From Symsagittifera roscoffensis (Eukaryota > Xenacoelomorpha > Acoela > Convolutidae), in contig NC_087066.1 in NCBI RefSeq assembly GCF_963678635.1, positions 4,032,485 to 4,096,484 on the forward strand: a DNA stretch of 64,000 nt, written 5' to 3'. How positions within the stretch are numbered: position 1 is the first letter of the stretch; each line of letters opens with the position of its first letter. Shown here in pieces: positions 27,201 through 42,200 of this stretch. Under the pieces are notes generated by a model. The model made no database searches. It was not told where the DNA came from and was given only the letters and a program-made list of their open reading frames with translations. Both the position numbers and the translations under genes were made by a program.

Positions 27201-30200
27201 TGCTACTCTCGTCATCTTCCAGACTACTCATGCCCACCTAGATGAGAAGAAGACAAGGTTTATTTACAGCTAGCCAAGTAGTGAGCACCACAGAACTTTT
27301 TTTCACACATGAAAACCCAAATAAACCACTTGGTTAAGCATACGTGCTGCTACACAATGAAATTATCATAATAAGTTGAAAATCAACAATTACACCGGCA
27401 TGCAAATAACTTCATAAAAAAGGATTCAACCAATGCTACACTGAAATATAAAAATCAGTTCGGAATAAACCAATGGATCTATCAATGGGTTTTTTTTATG
27501 TATGTCTATGAAAAAGTTCAAATTTAAATTTTCGTTTAGATTTAGTTTCTAAGCTTCACGTTTAAGCTTCTCCATTTTTTACATCTATGGTTTGCTATAA
27601 ATTTCTGTCCCCAATTTGTTTTATTTGTTTTGTGCGTTCGTTTGTTTTTTAACATGTGCTTTGTTAAAGCAATACGTCTTACCAATTTATCATGTCTGAA
27701 TATGTTTTATCGCAGGTGTTTTTAAGTTCATTTGTTGAAATTTTTTTTAAATCTCTATTAATAAGTTCTCCGAGCTTAACCTCTTCCCCAGAAACAATAA
27801 GTTCTGTTTTTATTAGCATCCGTTTGTTTTCATTAAAACAAATAGGTATTTTATCTAGTATTTCTAGCAATAACTTTGTTAGGTCCGTCATTGAATTTTC
27901 CGCACATTTGATACTTTGTATCAGCGGCCCATTGCTCTGAATTCATTTTCTTTTTAATTTATTTTTTACAAGTAAGTAGATATAGGAACAAATAGAAAGG
28001 AAAAAAGGGTTCCAAAAAAACGTTGAATTGAGCATTAAGACAACTTTGAATTGAAGTTTTATACACCGCTTACAGTCTCTTAAAATTTTTTAATGAGGTT
28101 TGATGCCTTTTTGGAAACCCATAAAATTCAATTGTTTCCAAAAAAAGATAGAAACAGAACCGATAGAACCTCTAATAAAATATAGAAGAAATTTTTTTTA
28201 AAATCAACTTGTCACATATCAATCCGATAAAACTGATAACTGCATCTGTCGCAGATATATTTTTCTGAAATTCAAAAATTAGACGTTGAACTACGAACTT
28301 GGTTTAAGATATTCCATAAACTGTTTTAATAGCAAGCGTTCGAAAACTTTTGACAGCGTGTTTGTTATACAAATTGGCAAGAAGTGTGATGAAACCTGCA
28401 TTTTACTATTTTTGAAAACAGTTATATTTGTTTCAAGGAAAAATGAGAAATATTTTTGCATTACACTTTTATTTATTGCGAATTGTAAAAGCGATCCAAT
28501 AGCAAGTTTGCCTGGTTGGAGGCAGAAAACTTGTAACTCCTTAGGCTCTGGCATTTTATTTAACGGTAATTTAACTATTTTTTATATTTCTTTTTTTTTG
28601 TGAAACGAAACTAAACATTGCAGTCATACTTTCTTTCCGGTTTTTGTGGAATACAATCATCACTGCAAAGAAACATGAATTGTATGGTTTGCTATTACTG
28701 CAACATCGTTTGTTTGTTTCAATATTTTCCAAGTCTAAGTTGAACTTACTCCGAGTGAAATAATGGAAATCACTTGTCTCTAGTTGAATGAAATCAATTT
28801 ATCATAAGAAAGCATTAAGTGGTCTGTGTTGAAAAGTAATTAACCAGAACTAGAATAAAATTACCTGGTCGTTTGAAACTAAGGAATGGTCGATAAATGA
28901 TATAATATTATCCGTTACACGCGATGCTTTTGAGGTATTTGGTATAGTTAAATCATAATTTGCAGCAAAGTTATTTAGTTTTGATGAATCGCCTGCTTTT
29001 AAAAGATCTATTGTGTAGTCTCTAAAAATAACTATTCCCTTTTTTAAAGCAACGCCTGATAAATTTCACGACAAAAATCATCAAAAATCTTGAGAAACAA
29101 TTTTTCTTGAGCAGTACAAATTATCGATCAGTGATTTTTCCCCTAAAAGATGATTCACTATCAAATCAAGTCGACATTCATGAGATTTTTAACCCTCTGC
29201 ATTTTGAATGGTAAGGAAAGCCAAACTGCAACACCTCCCATATTTTAAACCTGTCCATTCTGGGCTTAGAAGGTGAAATTAAATAGTCATTGGGCTTAAG
29301 AAAGAATTTACCACAGCTTCATTCTTACTTTCTGATAATTCTCTATTGAAGTACCACTTCTTGTTTAAGATAATTGATTGCAGTTTGATATAGCTTTGCA
29401 AATAGGCTAAAATGACGTGAATAGGAAGTTTTCTACCGAGATACTGAGGAATTAAAAATATCTTTTCATTTTTGGGTCCATAATTCAGCCCTCTCGAAAT
29501 CATAGTAAATTATTCTGGGTAGCGGATATCGCTGTAAGATTTATTGCAGTAATACGCCAACGCAACGCAGTAATACGCCAAAACCCTTTCATTCGCCATC
29601 ACAGAGGCGAAGCAGAGCATCGCACCAATTGCAAAACCAGATTATTAAAATTGTTAGTAGAAACAGAAGGTAACTATTTAAAAAATCTAGTTGAAACTGA
29701 ATTCATTCAGTACGATATCAAACAGCTTAAAACTGTAAAAGGACCAAAACAATGTTGAGCAATTCATCAAAAAAAATTGATAAAACCAAGCTAGCAGGTT
29801 GCTGTAAAAAAGCACAAAACGTTCGGAACATATGATTTAACACAGAGGCAAAAAATTAACATGAGCCTCCAGTTAGCAAAAACTCGGCTACGTCTAGGAT
29901 TCGAATCTGCGATTTCCTGCAAGCAAGAGATTTTGAGTCTCCCCTTAGGCACTCAAGCTTAACAACCGACAAACACTAGTGACGAATAAAGCAGCTACAT
30001 ATGCTAACGAATTGTCAATTCGATTCAGCACCAAATACAAATAGACTAAATTTTGCAATTACTAATTTGGAAAATAACAAACTGAAGGCATGCACACTAA
30101 CTTTGCATGTAACAAATTGCGAAGCATAAAGCTACATTATGTATAAGTCAGTCATTTCAAAAAACTGCGAGATATATTGAGTTAGAAAATATCTGAAATC

Positions 30201-33200
30201 GAGTTTTATGATTGTTATGTTGCTTGAAAAAAATTGCTTTTTTCGGTCATTTGATGACTTAAAAAGCATCAACTGTGTTAATTTAGCACTATTCGAATTT
30301 CAAAGCACATGCTATCAAAGTACCGCACCAAAATTTGCGACTTAGGTTGGAAAAAAAGAAGGTTCGTACTAATACACTAGCTTCGCACGTGTAAAAAAAA
30401 AACGAAAACTTTTTTTTCAAACTAGTGTCGTTTTTTGAATGTGATGCGTTAAAAGGATCCTAACGAAAAGCAAAAATTTCACGGCAAGTTCGTCCTTCAC
30501 AGTAAAAATGGAAAGACGGACAACAGGTTTTCTTGATGTGATGAAAAGACAAAAAAAACACAAACATTTATTTGAACTTCTGAAATTTTTTTGTTCTTGT
30601 TCCCAAAATGCACTACAAAAACTTTGAAAATTGAAGATACGGAAGATACTCGTTTTGCTCGCTCGAAAATTGACTACAAATTAAAAATTTTAACGACTGA
30701 AAGGGCTTGAAAATGATATATCTATTGACTGAATCTGATGATTATTTTTGATAAGACTTTGCATCTAAAACAAAATTTCTCTCCAATTTCAAGGGTCGGA
30801 ACAAAAGAGAAACAATGGCTATATAAAAATCGGAAAACTAATCATTTCATGGATATACATGAATGCTTAACATTCACGATTTGCATATTTCAAACTTAGG
30901 CGTCAAAACTTCGACACATGAAATGAATAATAAGCATGAAAAGATATAGCCATTGGAATAGATTTGGTGGAAAACAAAAAAGGCCCAAAAGGAACAAAAA
31001 AACCATTGCGAACTATATAAGAGCTTCATCGACTCTTGAATAACTAGGCGTTTGAGCGCCGACAGTAATTGATATTTCCCAATAACCATCACTCAAATTC
31101 TTAAAGATATGAGAAAAAATTATTTACTGAAAAAGATCTAGTTTTCAATCATGTTTGCTGTCGCAAGTTTAAGTGGCTCCATTTCTCCTTCTCCCTCATT
31201 AAGTAAGCACTGTCATCATGCTGAAGACTACCTCTTGTTTTGATTAGCCCCACTAACGATTTCGATTTATGGAAGTTTACATGGGTTAAAAGTGAATACA
31301 AAATGGGTTTGTTCATGGATAGCTGTTGCATGATATGTATGAACAGGAGAATGAAAGGAAAGGGTTTAAATGGGGCAATACGCTAAATGCAGAACATCGA
31401 GATCGAATTTCCGATATATGACTCGCGATCGCAAACCAACCGTTTAGACAATGAAAAAACATCGCAGGTGTTTTCCATTGTATGCCAACGTGAATTTTCA
31501 TACGCAAATTTTCTCTTCACATTTTTTTACCTTTTTTTTCTAAAACAACAGGAGTTCACTGACCATAAAAATTTGTATCTGACACGTAATGTGAAAAATA
31601 TTCTGTTCCATATAAAACATTTTAAATCCATTTCCGAGAAGCCTGACACATAATTTCAATTTCCATCATGTGCAAGCTCATACAATGTTGCTGAAAAAAA
31701 CACAGATTTTACAATTCCCTCAGAAACACTTGAAAAATGAATATTTTGAAAAATCTTAGTAAAAGATTATTAAAATTAACTGCTCCAATTGAGCTCCTAC
31801 TGATCGCCTGCACTCGTTCATGCCACTCGTACCTATTACTTAAAAGTCAATACTCTTTCAGCTTTCACTTCTTCATGCTGTTTTCCCTGCATGATTTTCT
31901 ACTTGTTCAAAAAAATGTCAAGTGCGCATTGAAAAACTGACAGCAAATTTCTCACATATGAACAACAGCCAAAAATAAAACAGCCAAAAATAACACTGTC
32001 TGAAAAACAGCCAAGTCTGAAAAAAACTATAGAAGTTTAGTTCAATCAAAAAAAGCCACGTTCGAAATAAAAAATTGAATCAAAAGCTAAAAAAATTGAG
32101 GCGCGGGAAAACGCATGCACAAAATCCACACGCATTCAGACATCTGCAAAACAAAACCATGAGCATACTGATTCTTCAAAATTAATCCCTTGTTTTCGCT
32201 ACCTGCTAGTAATTTACTTAGATTCAACTTTTTAGATGCAATTATATCCCGAATTGACTTCGCCAATCTTCATCGATAAGACAAGACGTTTTTCGATTTC
32301 AAAAAAACATGGTACACTTGAGATTCTTCATCAAACGATTTATAATCTGTTTGGGGTTGGCGTTTCTGCTTTACAATTTAAAATTTCGCTCATTATATTT
32401 CTCAATTCAATCATTATTACAGACGGAAACAAACCTAGCTGAATCACAAACGCATTTGAACCCAATCGGAGAGAACTCGAAAGAACTAGTTACAAAATCA
32501 GAGTCACAACCAGAAGTTAACCAGTCCTGTGGATTTGGTAGAAGAGCGTTCATTGACCACAACGCTGCACTCGATATTCTGCGACGGACAGCGAAAGAGA
32601 AATGCACAGTAAGGAACGTAGCTTTAGTCAAAACCCACAAGGTAAGAACACACGTTAGAAAAACTCGTTCTAATTCAAAAAAAAAAACGTTCAGTTTCCA
32701 TTATTGCCCCCTCCAAATGGAACAGATTTCAAAAAAAACGTTCAGTTTCCATTATGGCCCCCTTGAAATAGAACAGAATGTTCCGACCAGATTCATAAAA
32801 ATACAAAAAGGAAAAATTAATGAATAAGACATAATCGAAATTAAGACTTAAAAAATGGATGACATAAGAGATTTTTTTAATCTTATTTTTTTATCCAAAA
32901 AAATTCTTTTTTCAAATAAAAGAAAACTTTTATAGCCAAGGAAGCGCTAAATGAAATTTCAAAAACTAGTTATCTTTTCAGTAAAATCAAGTTTTTTTTA
33001 GCCTAAATAAAAGTTAAATTTTTATATCAGGTTGGAAACTCGATCGCATTTCTTCGCTCAAAATTAGAGTAAATCTCAAAAACTTCCATCCAGCCTTTCT
33101 CGACACCGGGACAACTCTTTTTTTAAAAAATGTTTGATATTGTTCGAATAACGACTGAAATGGATTTAATTTGATAAATCACTCCACCCAATCCGATGAT

Positions 33201-36200
33201 TACGGATCTGATGAAATATCTCGAACTAATCGGAGACACTCGTACGATTCTGATGCGTTCTCGCGCTAAAGTGAGCCAGCTATGTTTGCAAGAAACTCCG
33301 CAAGGCTTCAAAAAAGTCTTTCGCTCACCACCTTGAGCCATCTGATGTCGGATGCAAACAGTCAGCCAAAACAATTTGCCAATGTTTAAAAACCGTTGTT
33401 TTAATCCTCGTTTGATTAGTCTTATCAGCGCATAATCGAGGTTTCTGCTCATCGGTGACATTATTCCTACTTCAAATTGAGACAAATTAGTTTCCGAATT
33501 AAGTATTTCACTTTAGAAGCTGCCAAAAAACCGCTCATTATCTGATTGGCACTCTTATTAAAAAAGATAGTGGTTCTTCGGAACCAGTGTGACAGAAGGG
33601 TCCCATTTCACACACATTCTAAGCAAATACAGCGACTAAGTTCATCAATAGACGTCGATTGATCGTTTTCAGGACGTTTGCTGAGTTTTGATTAAAATGC
33701 CTCATTTGCGCTGACTTATTCGATGCATTCATTATATTACATAAATGAAGAGATTTTTTGAAAAAGTTGGGGCACTGTATTTACACTAGGGATCCTGTTA
33801 GTTGCTTGGGACCCGTTCTTGGCTTCATTGACACGTTCCGATATCGTTTTTGCCGTACCTCACTTGGTTTTTTATCACAATCATCTTGGCCAGTATTTCA
33901 GCAGGGCAAATCATTTTTAAGGCCGAAATATTCCAAGTTTAACAATAATGCTGGTGGCAAATTTTAATTTTCTCATCTCCCACCACGAAGTGTATTTTGG
34001 TTGTTAACTCCGTCTGAACGTGTTAATTTTGCGGCTAGATGGCGTTTGAATTAAAAATTGCTTTCCAAGTTTTCCATTTTCGTGGTTCATATTTTTTAAA
34101 ACAACTTTTAAAAAAAATCAAACTCTCCTTTATTCCGTTTTAGAGACAAAACGTTTTCTTTTCATCGGTAAGCGTTATGATCGACAATACTCAAAGACAT
34201 CAGGAGCTCCTTCAACTAAAAAGCTAATAAAAACTTTTAAAAAAATAATGATTTCAACTAATTTTTGAATTAAGTCAATTAGGTTCAGTACAAGATATTT
34301 TTGTCGTACACCTCATATGCATCCACTGGTGCACTGGTTCTTGGGGCTCCCACATAAACAAGACAATTCGGAAGCCGCTATCAATCCTGCACATGCTCGA
34401 ACGATCGTCAGTCGATCTTATTGTCCCCCATCAAAAACTTACTCTCTTCAAATCAATGGTTCTGCCCATAACAACGTACACATATGCAATTGGTTTGCGA
34501 ACAAGACAATTACCAAGGCGCTGGACTGCATACAATGCAAAGCAATGAACTGGATTACAAACTACATCGATCTTCATAACACCGAGCGCCTAGACCAGCT
34601 CAACCTGCTACCACTGTCCTTATATATCGAGATGAACGAATTGTTGGTCTTATCGAAGATTATATCATACCGGTACAAGCTCGATTGACAGAACTTTGTG
34701 TCCTATCTGCCAGAAGAGGCAAGATATTCGATATCCCCAGAGTACGTGAGGCAGAACGAGCTTTTGGCACAGAACATACTGCTTGGCAAACCTCGTCGAC
34801 GACCACATCAGTTTCCTTTCACACGGTAGTCTCAAAAACAGCCTGGTCTCAAAACAGACACGTCTCGAAAACAAAACAAAACTATTACTTGGTCTTTTAC
34901 CATTCCTAAGTCAAGTGGAAAAATTCCGACACCTGGGTAGTTTTATGACCCAGTAACAACTGCAGATATTGACTTTCTAAATTTCGTTCCATTCCACATT
35001 TAAGGGGAGAAATCCCTCATCTTTTGATGTAAAGCCTTTAAAAAAAAATAATGATCTAATTTTGGAAGTTTGCGGATCTTAACTTTTTTTAGTTTGATTT
35101 CTTATTTTTACAGCAAAGCATTGTACCGTCCGCACAAACATGAAAACTCAATTCTCAGACAGAGAAATTTTCATTTCTTGGCGTTGAATTGTAAGTGAAA
35201 GTATTGTGTTCCGTGCCCAATATTTTCTGGATGTGCAAAGATGTGTCTGGATGTGCAAAAAATGTCACCAGGAAACCTCAAGAATAGCATCTTCCGTTCC
35301 AACGGCTGGGTATCATTTGACAGTTTAAACCGGCGGGGCGATAAAAAGTTTCATTTCCCTCTTGTTTCGACCTCGAACACATCTTAGGAATGTGTTGTCT
35401 CGAAAAGTAGCTCTCTCTTTCTCCGAGGTAAAGAGCCAATTATTTTAGACCTTTCACACTGGCCTTTTTCTCCACGTCCACCACATTTCCAACTCAAAAA
35501 AACTTCAATTCGAAAAATCTAAAGCAAACACATTGAGAAAAATCTAAAACAAACGCATACGGCTAGAGAGCAAATAGAGCAAATAATTTGAGTTGAGCTG
35601 CAAACAAAATTGAAACTAACAGGAAAAATCGTATGCCTCTTTTCAATGAGCTGATTTTTGCTTTTCGATTTCATTTGTGTCTGAGTACTCTGAAAATAGG
35701 TCCTGAGAGTTTTGAAAGTGTAGATCTTTGTGATTTAAAGACAAAAACCCACATTTCTTGAAAAATTTTGAACATTTGAATAGTAACTTGATCACCAATA
35801 TGCTGAGCACTAAATTCGTTTTGTTTTTGCCTTTATTGTATGAGAACGAATCATGTGGCATTTAGCCCTCAGAAAGACAACAAGGCTTTTTTTGCTTCCT
35901 CCCACCTGCGAATTTTTACTACTAAAATATTGTTCGGGTCATCGGATTGTTATGAAAACTGACGCAGGGAATTAATTACACCATGACAAACAGATTTGGT
36001 CGTCATACTTCAACTTGTAAAACCACTAGTTGAACCGTAAAATAATCAATGATCATGCGAGGCGGGGGTAAAAGGATAAAGAGCTCACAACAATTCGTAT
36101 TTCAGTGTGCGAGTGACATGATGGCGACTATTTTGATGCGACATGCAGACACACACTCGTTGGAAATGCTTCTGCCCCAGAAAAGAGCCTCCGTTATTGG

Positions 36201-39200
36201 GTGAGATATCATGATCATTTAAAAAATCCCTCTTTCACAGAGATATTCCTTACTTATTGTTCCGGCCATTTGAAAAATGGGGAGGAACTTTATATTCGTC
36301 GGGTGTGATTTAAATTTTTGTCCCCGCATCGAGAATTTGAAATTTTTGGTTTTTTGTCTAATTTCGAGCGAGAAATGCGAGCGAGAAGGCTCATTTCACT
36401 TTTCAACCAAGAGAAGTTACCAAAAACAAACAACCTTTGGAATGGTAGGAAAGATGAATCACATTTTAAACTTTTCAGCCCTGATTCGAACGACATCAAA
36501 AATGTTTCGAATAATTGTCAGTTTCGAGAAAAATTGGTTTAAATTTTTTGAGTTTTAGTTCAATTTCGAGCAAGTAAAGCAAGCCGCGAGCAGACTTTTT
36601 TATAGAAGGATAGGCCATGAAATTTTTGTTTTACCTAGTGAAATAATTTTTAAAATATTTTTTCAGCGCGCTCTTAGGAATTAACAATCAAAAATATCTT
36701 AAAAAAACGAAAACACAAATTTTGGACTTTTATTTTTTTTGTTTTCTTGTCGTATTTTAAACAAAATTTAAGCCCAATTGGCATGTTTTACTGTGCTTAT
36801 CGAATATACCTAAGTTCTAGGCTTTCGGGAAAAGTTTTGATGATCACACTACACACAAAAAAACGAGGAAAAAAACGTTAGTATTTTTTATAAGAAAATC
36901 GTCGAAACATCTGCGCTATTTGCAGAGCAATCTGCTATCCTTGTTTCTCTAGAACTTTATATGCTTAACCACTTCATTCGCTCTCTTATGAGTAGAAATT
37001 AGTAACTAGCTACCATTAGGGGAAGTAGGGTTGGTACAGAGTTCTCACTCCATTCTCAATTGTTTGCGAAGCTCGGCACAGATGCACCAAGTCAAAACAC
37101 AACTTTCGAAATAAAGCAAACATAGCCAACAGACAGTTGGAAAAGAGTCAATGACCGCAAGTAAACAAAAAAAACACTTGGTTTTTGTTCGAAAAATTTC
37201 AACTTTCGAATTTCGAAGAAAAAATAGATGGCCACTGAACTTCTAGAACAATTCAAAATCGACATATAAAAAAAAAATAACCCAATTTGAGAAAAATGAA
37301 TCACTAGATAAAATTTACATTTTGCTGAGAAATCTATTCGTTTTCGAAAATAAATGATCTTCAACTTAAAAGGAAATGAATTAAGAAATGACCAGAACTT
37401 GAAAAAATCAATAGCAAAAAAGTAAAACTTGGACCTGAACAAAAATTTCAGTTCTGAAAAAAAAACGAAAATAAAATACCATCACAACTTATATAGAGTC
37501 TAACTACGCTCATCGACTCTTGAACATTTTGCCTGAACTTAATTTCGAACACCAGCAGTAATATCCCGTCTCAAATAGTCTGAATGAGGATAGGGTTGGG
37601 AAGCTTTTAAAATGCCTAAACACGTGCATTTTCACTTGTTATGTTTAAAAAAAAGACTTAACCGTGAGCAATGTTTCAGCTACTTTTTCAAGAGAAATAC
37701 GTTCACCGATGAGCTTCCTTCAAGACGTCGAGACAACAAATTTCAGGTGCGTTTCAGGTACAACTAAGATCACGTCTCAATTCAAAACAGTTTTTGATGC
37801 GAAAATGTTGCCTTTTTTTAATTATACTGCAATAATATGTTCTTAGTAACAAATTTGATACTTCGATCTCTAAAATATAGATGGGTTTCACCACAAAAAG
37901 TTCTTCCGGAACAGCTTCTGCGTTTTTTTCACCAGCGTTTGAGCTTTTCATGAATGGGCTTTTCATAAATTGTGATCTTTCATGGCTGTCTTTTCTAAGA
38001 CGATAACTATTATACTTGCATCAAGTTCCAAACAAGCAAGAATCCCTTGCAGATGGTGGTATGGAAATAACAATAACTCCAGTTTCTTTTCACAGCTGAT
38101 GACTCTGCACACCTTTTTCAACTACCCCTTCTGGGCTCTACTAATGCAACCGCCCACAGCCCTAGTTGGGATGATCAGACACCCATTCGACCAGTTCTCC
38201 TCCTTCTTCGACTTCTTCCACGTCGGCAGATCCCTTCAGACAGCCTTTCCCTTCTTAGACTCCCACTCCACTTTCGACTTCTTTCTCAACTACTCCACTC
38301 AGCTGCTGGATGGAAACTTGAGAAACAGGTGGCGAAATCTGGTTAGTCGTCATCATCATCATTCTTCATTTAGACACCTTTTCTTTTTCAGAGATGTTTG
38401 TAAAATATTGACTTACTTCTGATTAGTACTCGGGTACTATTTTTGTTAAACCGGGTAGGTTCGAAGCAGATCAGTTGATCTAGTTACCTATCCTTTCAAA
38501 GTTGCAAATCACTCACAGAAACACGAAGCTTAGAATGAGTTTCTTTGAAACCCCAACTTTTTGTAAATTATTTTTATGAATCAAAAGAAGACAAAACAAC
38601 TCAAAAGTCTTCCCTCTGCCGAAGCGTTAGAAAACCATCAAATTGAGTCAACTAGTCTTTAGAGTCTTTTAAAATTTCGACTAATTAAAACTAACTTTGT
38701 TTCAGGAAATTTACAAAATCGGTCTCAGAGATGCCATTTTATTTGACTATGGTGCCTATTTCACCACCAACAGAACACAGTTAGCTCATGAAGTAGTGAA
38801 CAATTTCTCAGTCATAATGCACCAGGAAAAGTTCGACGAAAGTTTAGTTCTTCTCAAAACTGTTCTCAACTGGGATTACAAAGATATTCTATACCTTCGC
38901 AGTAACAACAACCAGGCAAAATTAAAAACCGCAGACGAAAATAATAAAACGTCTTCTGAATACCAGCGACGATTGAAGCTGCATAAAAAACTTTCACCTC
39001 ATGATTACATTTTACACGAATTGAGCTTAGAAAAATTCAATCATCAAATTTCTCTCATCGAAAACTTCGACAAACAGGTGCAAGAACTGAAGAACGTGAA
39101 CAATCAGATCGGAAAATGGTGCACTGAGAAACTTAAACAGCATCCAATATTTTACGATGGACAATTTCCAAAATTGGTTCGTTTCAAAAAGGCAGTTCAA

Positions 39201-42200
39201 CTCGGTCAACATTTACCTGCAAATGTCAATTTTACCACTGAATTCTCACATGAACTTATATCAATTAACGAAGAAGATTGTTTCAAAATGCAGCTTTCTA
39301 TGTTAGATTTTGTGGAATATCATCAAAAGAAATATCATAGAGAAATTTGAATGCCGATTCTTCAATCAATCTGTACACGCTCAAAGCAGGCGAAGTGCTA
39401 ATTCAATCATTTATTTGGTTTTCGAAAGAAAGGTTTAATCAACTCGATGTGAACTCTTTTTTAAATCAGTAATTTGCTATTATTTAAACTTAATTTAATG
39501 ATTAAACATTACAAACATCCTCAATCTAGGTCAAACATTATTTCAAAGACCACACGTCAGCTCATATCGAAACTCCCAATGAAAAATCACACTCTTCACT
39601 TCAAAAAAGCACATCGTTTTAAATGGGGGAATCTCTCATGCCAGAACGACCAAATGTCCGAAAAATCTGTCAGCCAATCAGGGTCGGGTTTTCAAAAAAT
39701 TTTTGAAAATTTTGTCGACCTGTTTTTAAGGTCGACCAAACTGATTTTCTCAGGGCTCTCAGAAGACTATAAAAACCCTATTTTGACAAATAGCGTTTTT
39801 GGGTACATTTTGAAAAATTTTACAAAATTTTTTTTATTTTTGGGCGCGCGCTCCCATTCAAAATTCGTAAATATTGGCGCCGAGGGCGCTTTTAGAAAAC
39901 TTTAGGGTTGGTCAGCTGAAAAGGAATGTCTTAAAAGAATACCTAAAGAGAGACCCTTTGGTTGGCGAGGAGGTCGAATCCCTGATACGCCCCCCCCCCC
40001 CCCCCAGCCCCCCCCCCCCGCCCCCGTAGGTCTGCCCCAGTAGCCAACCATAACTCGGTACTCAAAACGAAATAAGTCAGTCTCAAGAACGTTGATAGGC
40101 CATAAATTTTCGCTCATTTGGTCGTTCTGACAGGAATATAGCCCCAGAGTATTATTTACCTGTACCTAAAAGAATTCAAACTGAGATAACACACTCCTAA
40201 TTTTGAGCTAAATTGCTCTGAAGATTTGGCATCTTAATCTTAGGTTCAGCCTGTGATGTTTAATTTTTTCTACTCCATTCAGTATGGGCAATTACAAAGA
40301 GCATAAAATGAAAACATAAGCTGTCTATTGTCGTGAACATAAAATTAGTTTCATTTTCCCTTTCCTTAAATTAGGCTTTTTAAATTTAACTAATGTGGGC
40401 TAGTGCATGTTAAGTGTGGCTGACTCACTCTGTGTAGCTGTACACTGTTTTGACACCTCACAGCTGCGAACTTCTCACTCAGCTTCACTTCACTCACTGT
40501 TCCCATGTACTCCCGCTGAGTCACCTTCGTCTGACCAGCTAAACACACTCGACACTCACCACAACACATCATTACTCCTTACGACAGGAGAACTTAATTT
40601 TAAACCCAACCAGTCTAAAAAGTACCAAAACAGACCAAATATTATCACAAAATTCAACATTTTGACATAAGATTATCAGAAATTTCAAACAAGTGGGTAA
40701 AAATTTCTAAGCACTCAATTACCAGAAGCATTACAGGAATAAAAACAGTTTTGACTTTCAGTTATATTAAAGCTTTCTTCACTCAGAAGAAAGTCCATGC
40801 TGTAAAAAATTTTAGACAAAAATAAGCAAGCAAACGTGAAAAGTTAACGATGCTGGCCGGACTCGAAACCCGGCCTTTTTTCGTCCCAAGCATGTGTGTA
40901 ATTTCTAAGCTACAGGGGTAAAACAAGTTACAGCAAAACTATTATGCCAATAAAGAAAACCCAGTGAAATGAAATAAAATTTTAGTGGAAAAAGTCTAGT
41001 ACCCGGCTGCAATATGATAGCTAATCGCAAGTGTAATTAACTATAAGTCAAACAATTCAAAGAAAATGACCATTTCTTTTGTTTCAAACACCCAGTTTGA
41101 TTGGAAATTTACAATGCAGCACAAAAAACAATAGTACTCAAAAGATCTAACTCACACATCGAAAACAGACTATCCATAAATAGTTAAAGATTCACGAAGT
41201 TTGAAGCCTTAATTGTTCTAAGCAAAAAAAAGTCGCTAATCAATTAGAAATGTTAATCATCAACAGAGAGGCGAGACAGAGCCCACATAGCCTGAATTAT
41301 AAAACAAAAATAACTCATACAAAAAGACTATCCATAGAAAATACAAACGATGACTAGTAATTGATTGATCCTTTAATCAAAAAATACAAAAATAAGACCA
41401 AAATTTAAAAAATAGTGAAAACGGAAGATTGTAAAACTTGGGTATCAAACCCACTGCCTATGGCTTCATAAAAAGCCACATCAACATTGAAGCCTAGCTA
41501 CCCACTCAATAACAACTGACTACTAGTGAAAATCAGACAGCAATGAAAACTCAACAATATAGCGGATATAGTTCATTTAACAACTTAAAACTACAAAGTT
41601 GCAAGGACAAACTTTAACAATATTTAAAACGAATTGCCAGCAAAAATGACACAAGCTGTAGTTGAAAAAACTCAACAAAAAGCAAGAAAGACAAATTCTT
41701 TTTGGATCAAATATAAAAGAACACAAGACAAAATCAGAAACTCGAACTTCAGGAATTGTTTCTCATGGGCACTTTTCCCATCTTTAGGAAGTTGAATCAA
41801 AAGGTAACTTGTTCATTCGGCTTTCAAATATGAAATTTAAGATCCACTTTCAAAACTAGATGTCAATTTTTCGCGCCATTTCCACGTTCGTATTTGGAGA
41901 GTGCTTTTTACGTCCCATTCAGCAGATGAGTTTGAATTGAACTCAAAAAGTGCATTATACCTATGCGCATCAAAATTTCAAGACTTTTTCCTGAAAAAAA
42001 AACAAACAAAAAAATTCAGCAAGACCGATATAAGAACCTTCACCACATTCATTACTCTTACTAACTAGCTTTTTTCATATTTTATAGGAAAAAAGTAAGT
42101 CTAGTATAGAACCAAGACACTTCCAAGACAATTGCTATCTAAATCTGCATTTATAGTGAAAAAAGTGAGCCAATCTCTGTGCAGGTGCCCCAAAAAAATC

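Larger units (their letters stand above)
27238..40428 (-). other. 13.2-kb WDR19 intron housing a nested antisense gene and retroelement debris
   Basis: Contents: non-LTR retrotransposon fragments (28291-28554, 28862-29020, 34317-34807), a tRNA-like repeat (29883-29961), and a HINE-like fragment (about 31005-31050) and copy (37118-37521). It also has a GC-rich dispersed repeat with a poly-C tract (39.62-40.1 kb) and the Gal3ST-like gene on the plus strand. ORFs at 27679-27891 and 29279-29503 (minus) are near the non-LTR pieces but are not recognised. The rest is AT-rich sequence without a supported feature. Confidence 0.6.

Noticed and set aside
27679-27891. 70-aa minus-strand ORF near the non-LTR fragments
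   Set aside because: Could be part of the decayed element, but no motif ties it to RT, endonuclease or a host protein.
32407-32640. 77-aa minus-strand ORF
   Set aside because: Antisense to Gal3ST-like exon 1, which has clear motif and splice support.
33123-33485. 120-aa minus-strand ORF in the large WDR19 intron
   Set aside because: No recognisable domain, no splice-site support and no conserved WDR19 sequence.
40852-40920. Functional tRNA-Pro gene
   Set aside because: A and B box words and a T arm are visible, but acceptor-stem pairing is not, and similar tRNA-like debris is common here.
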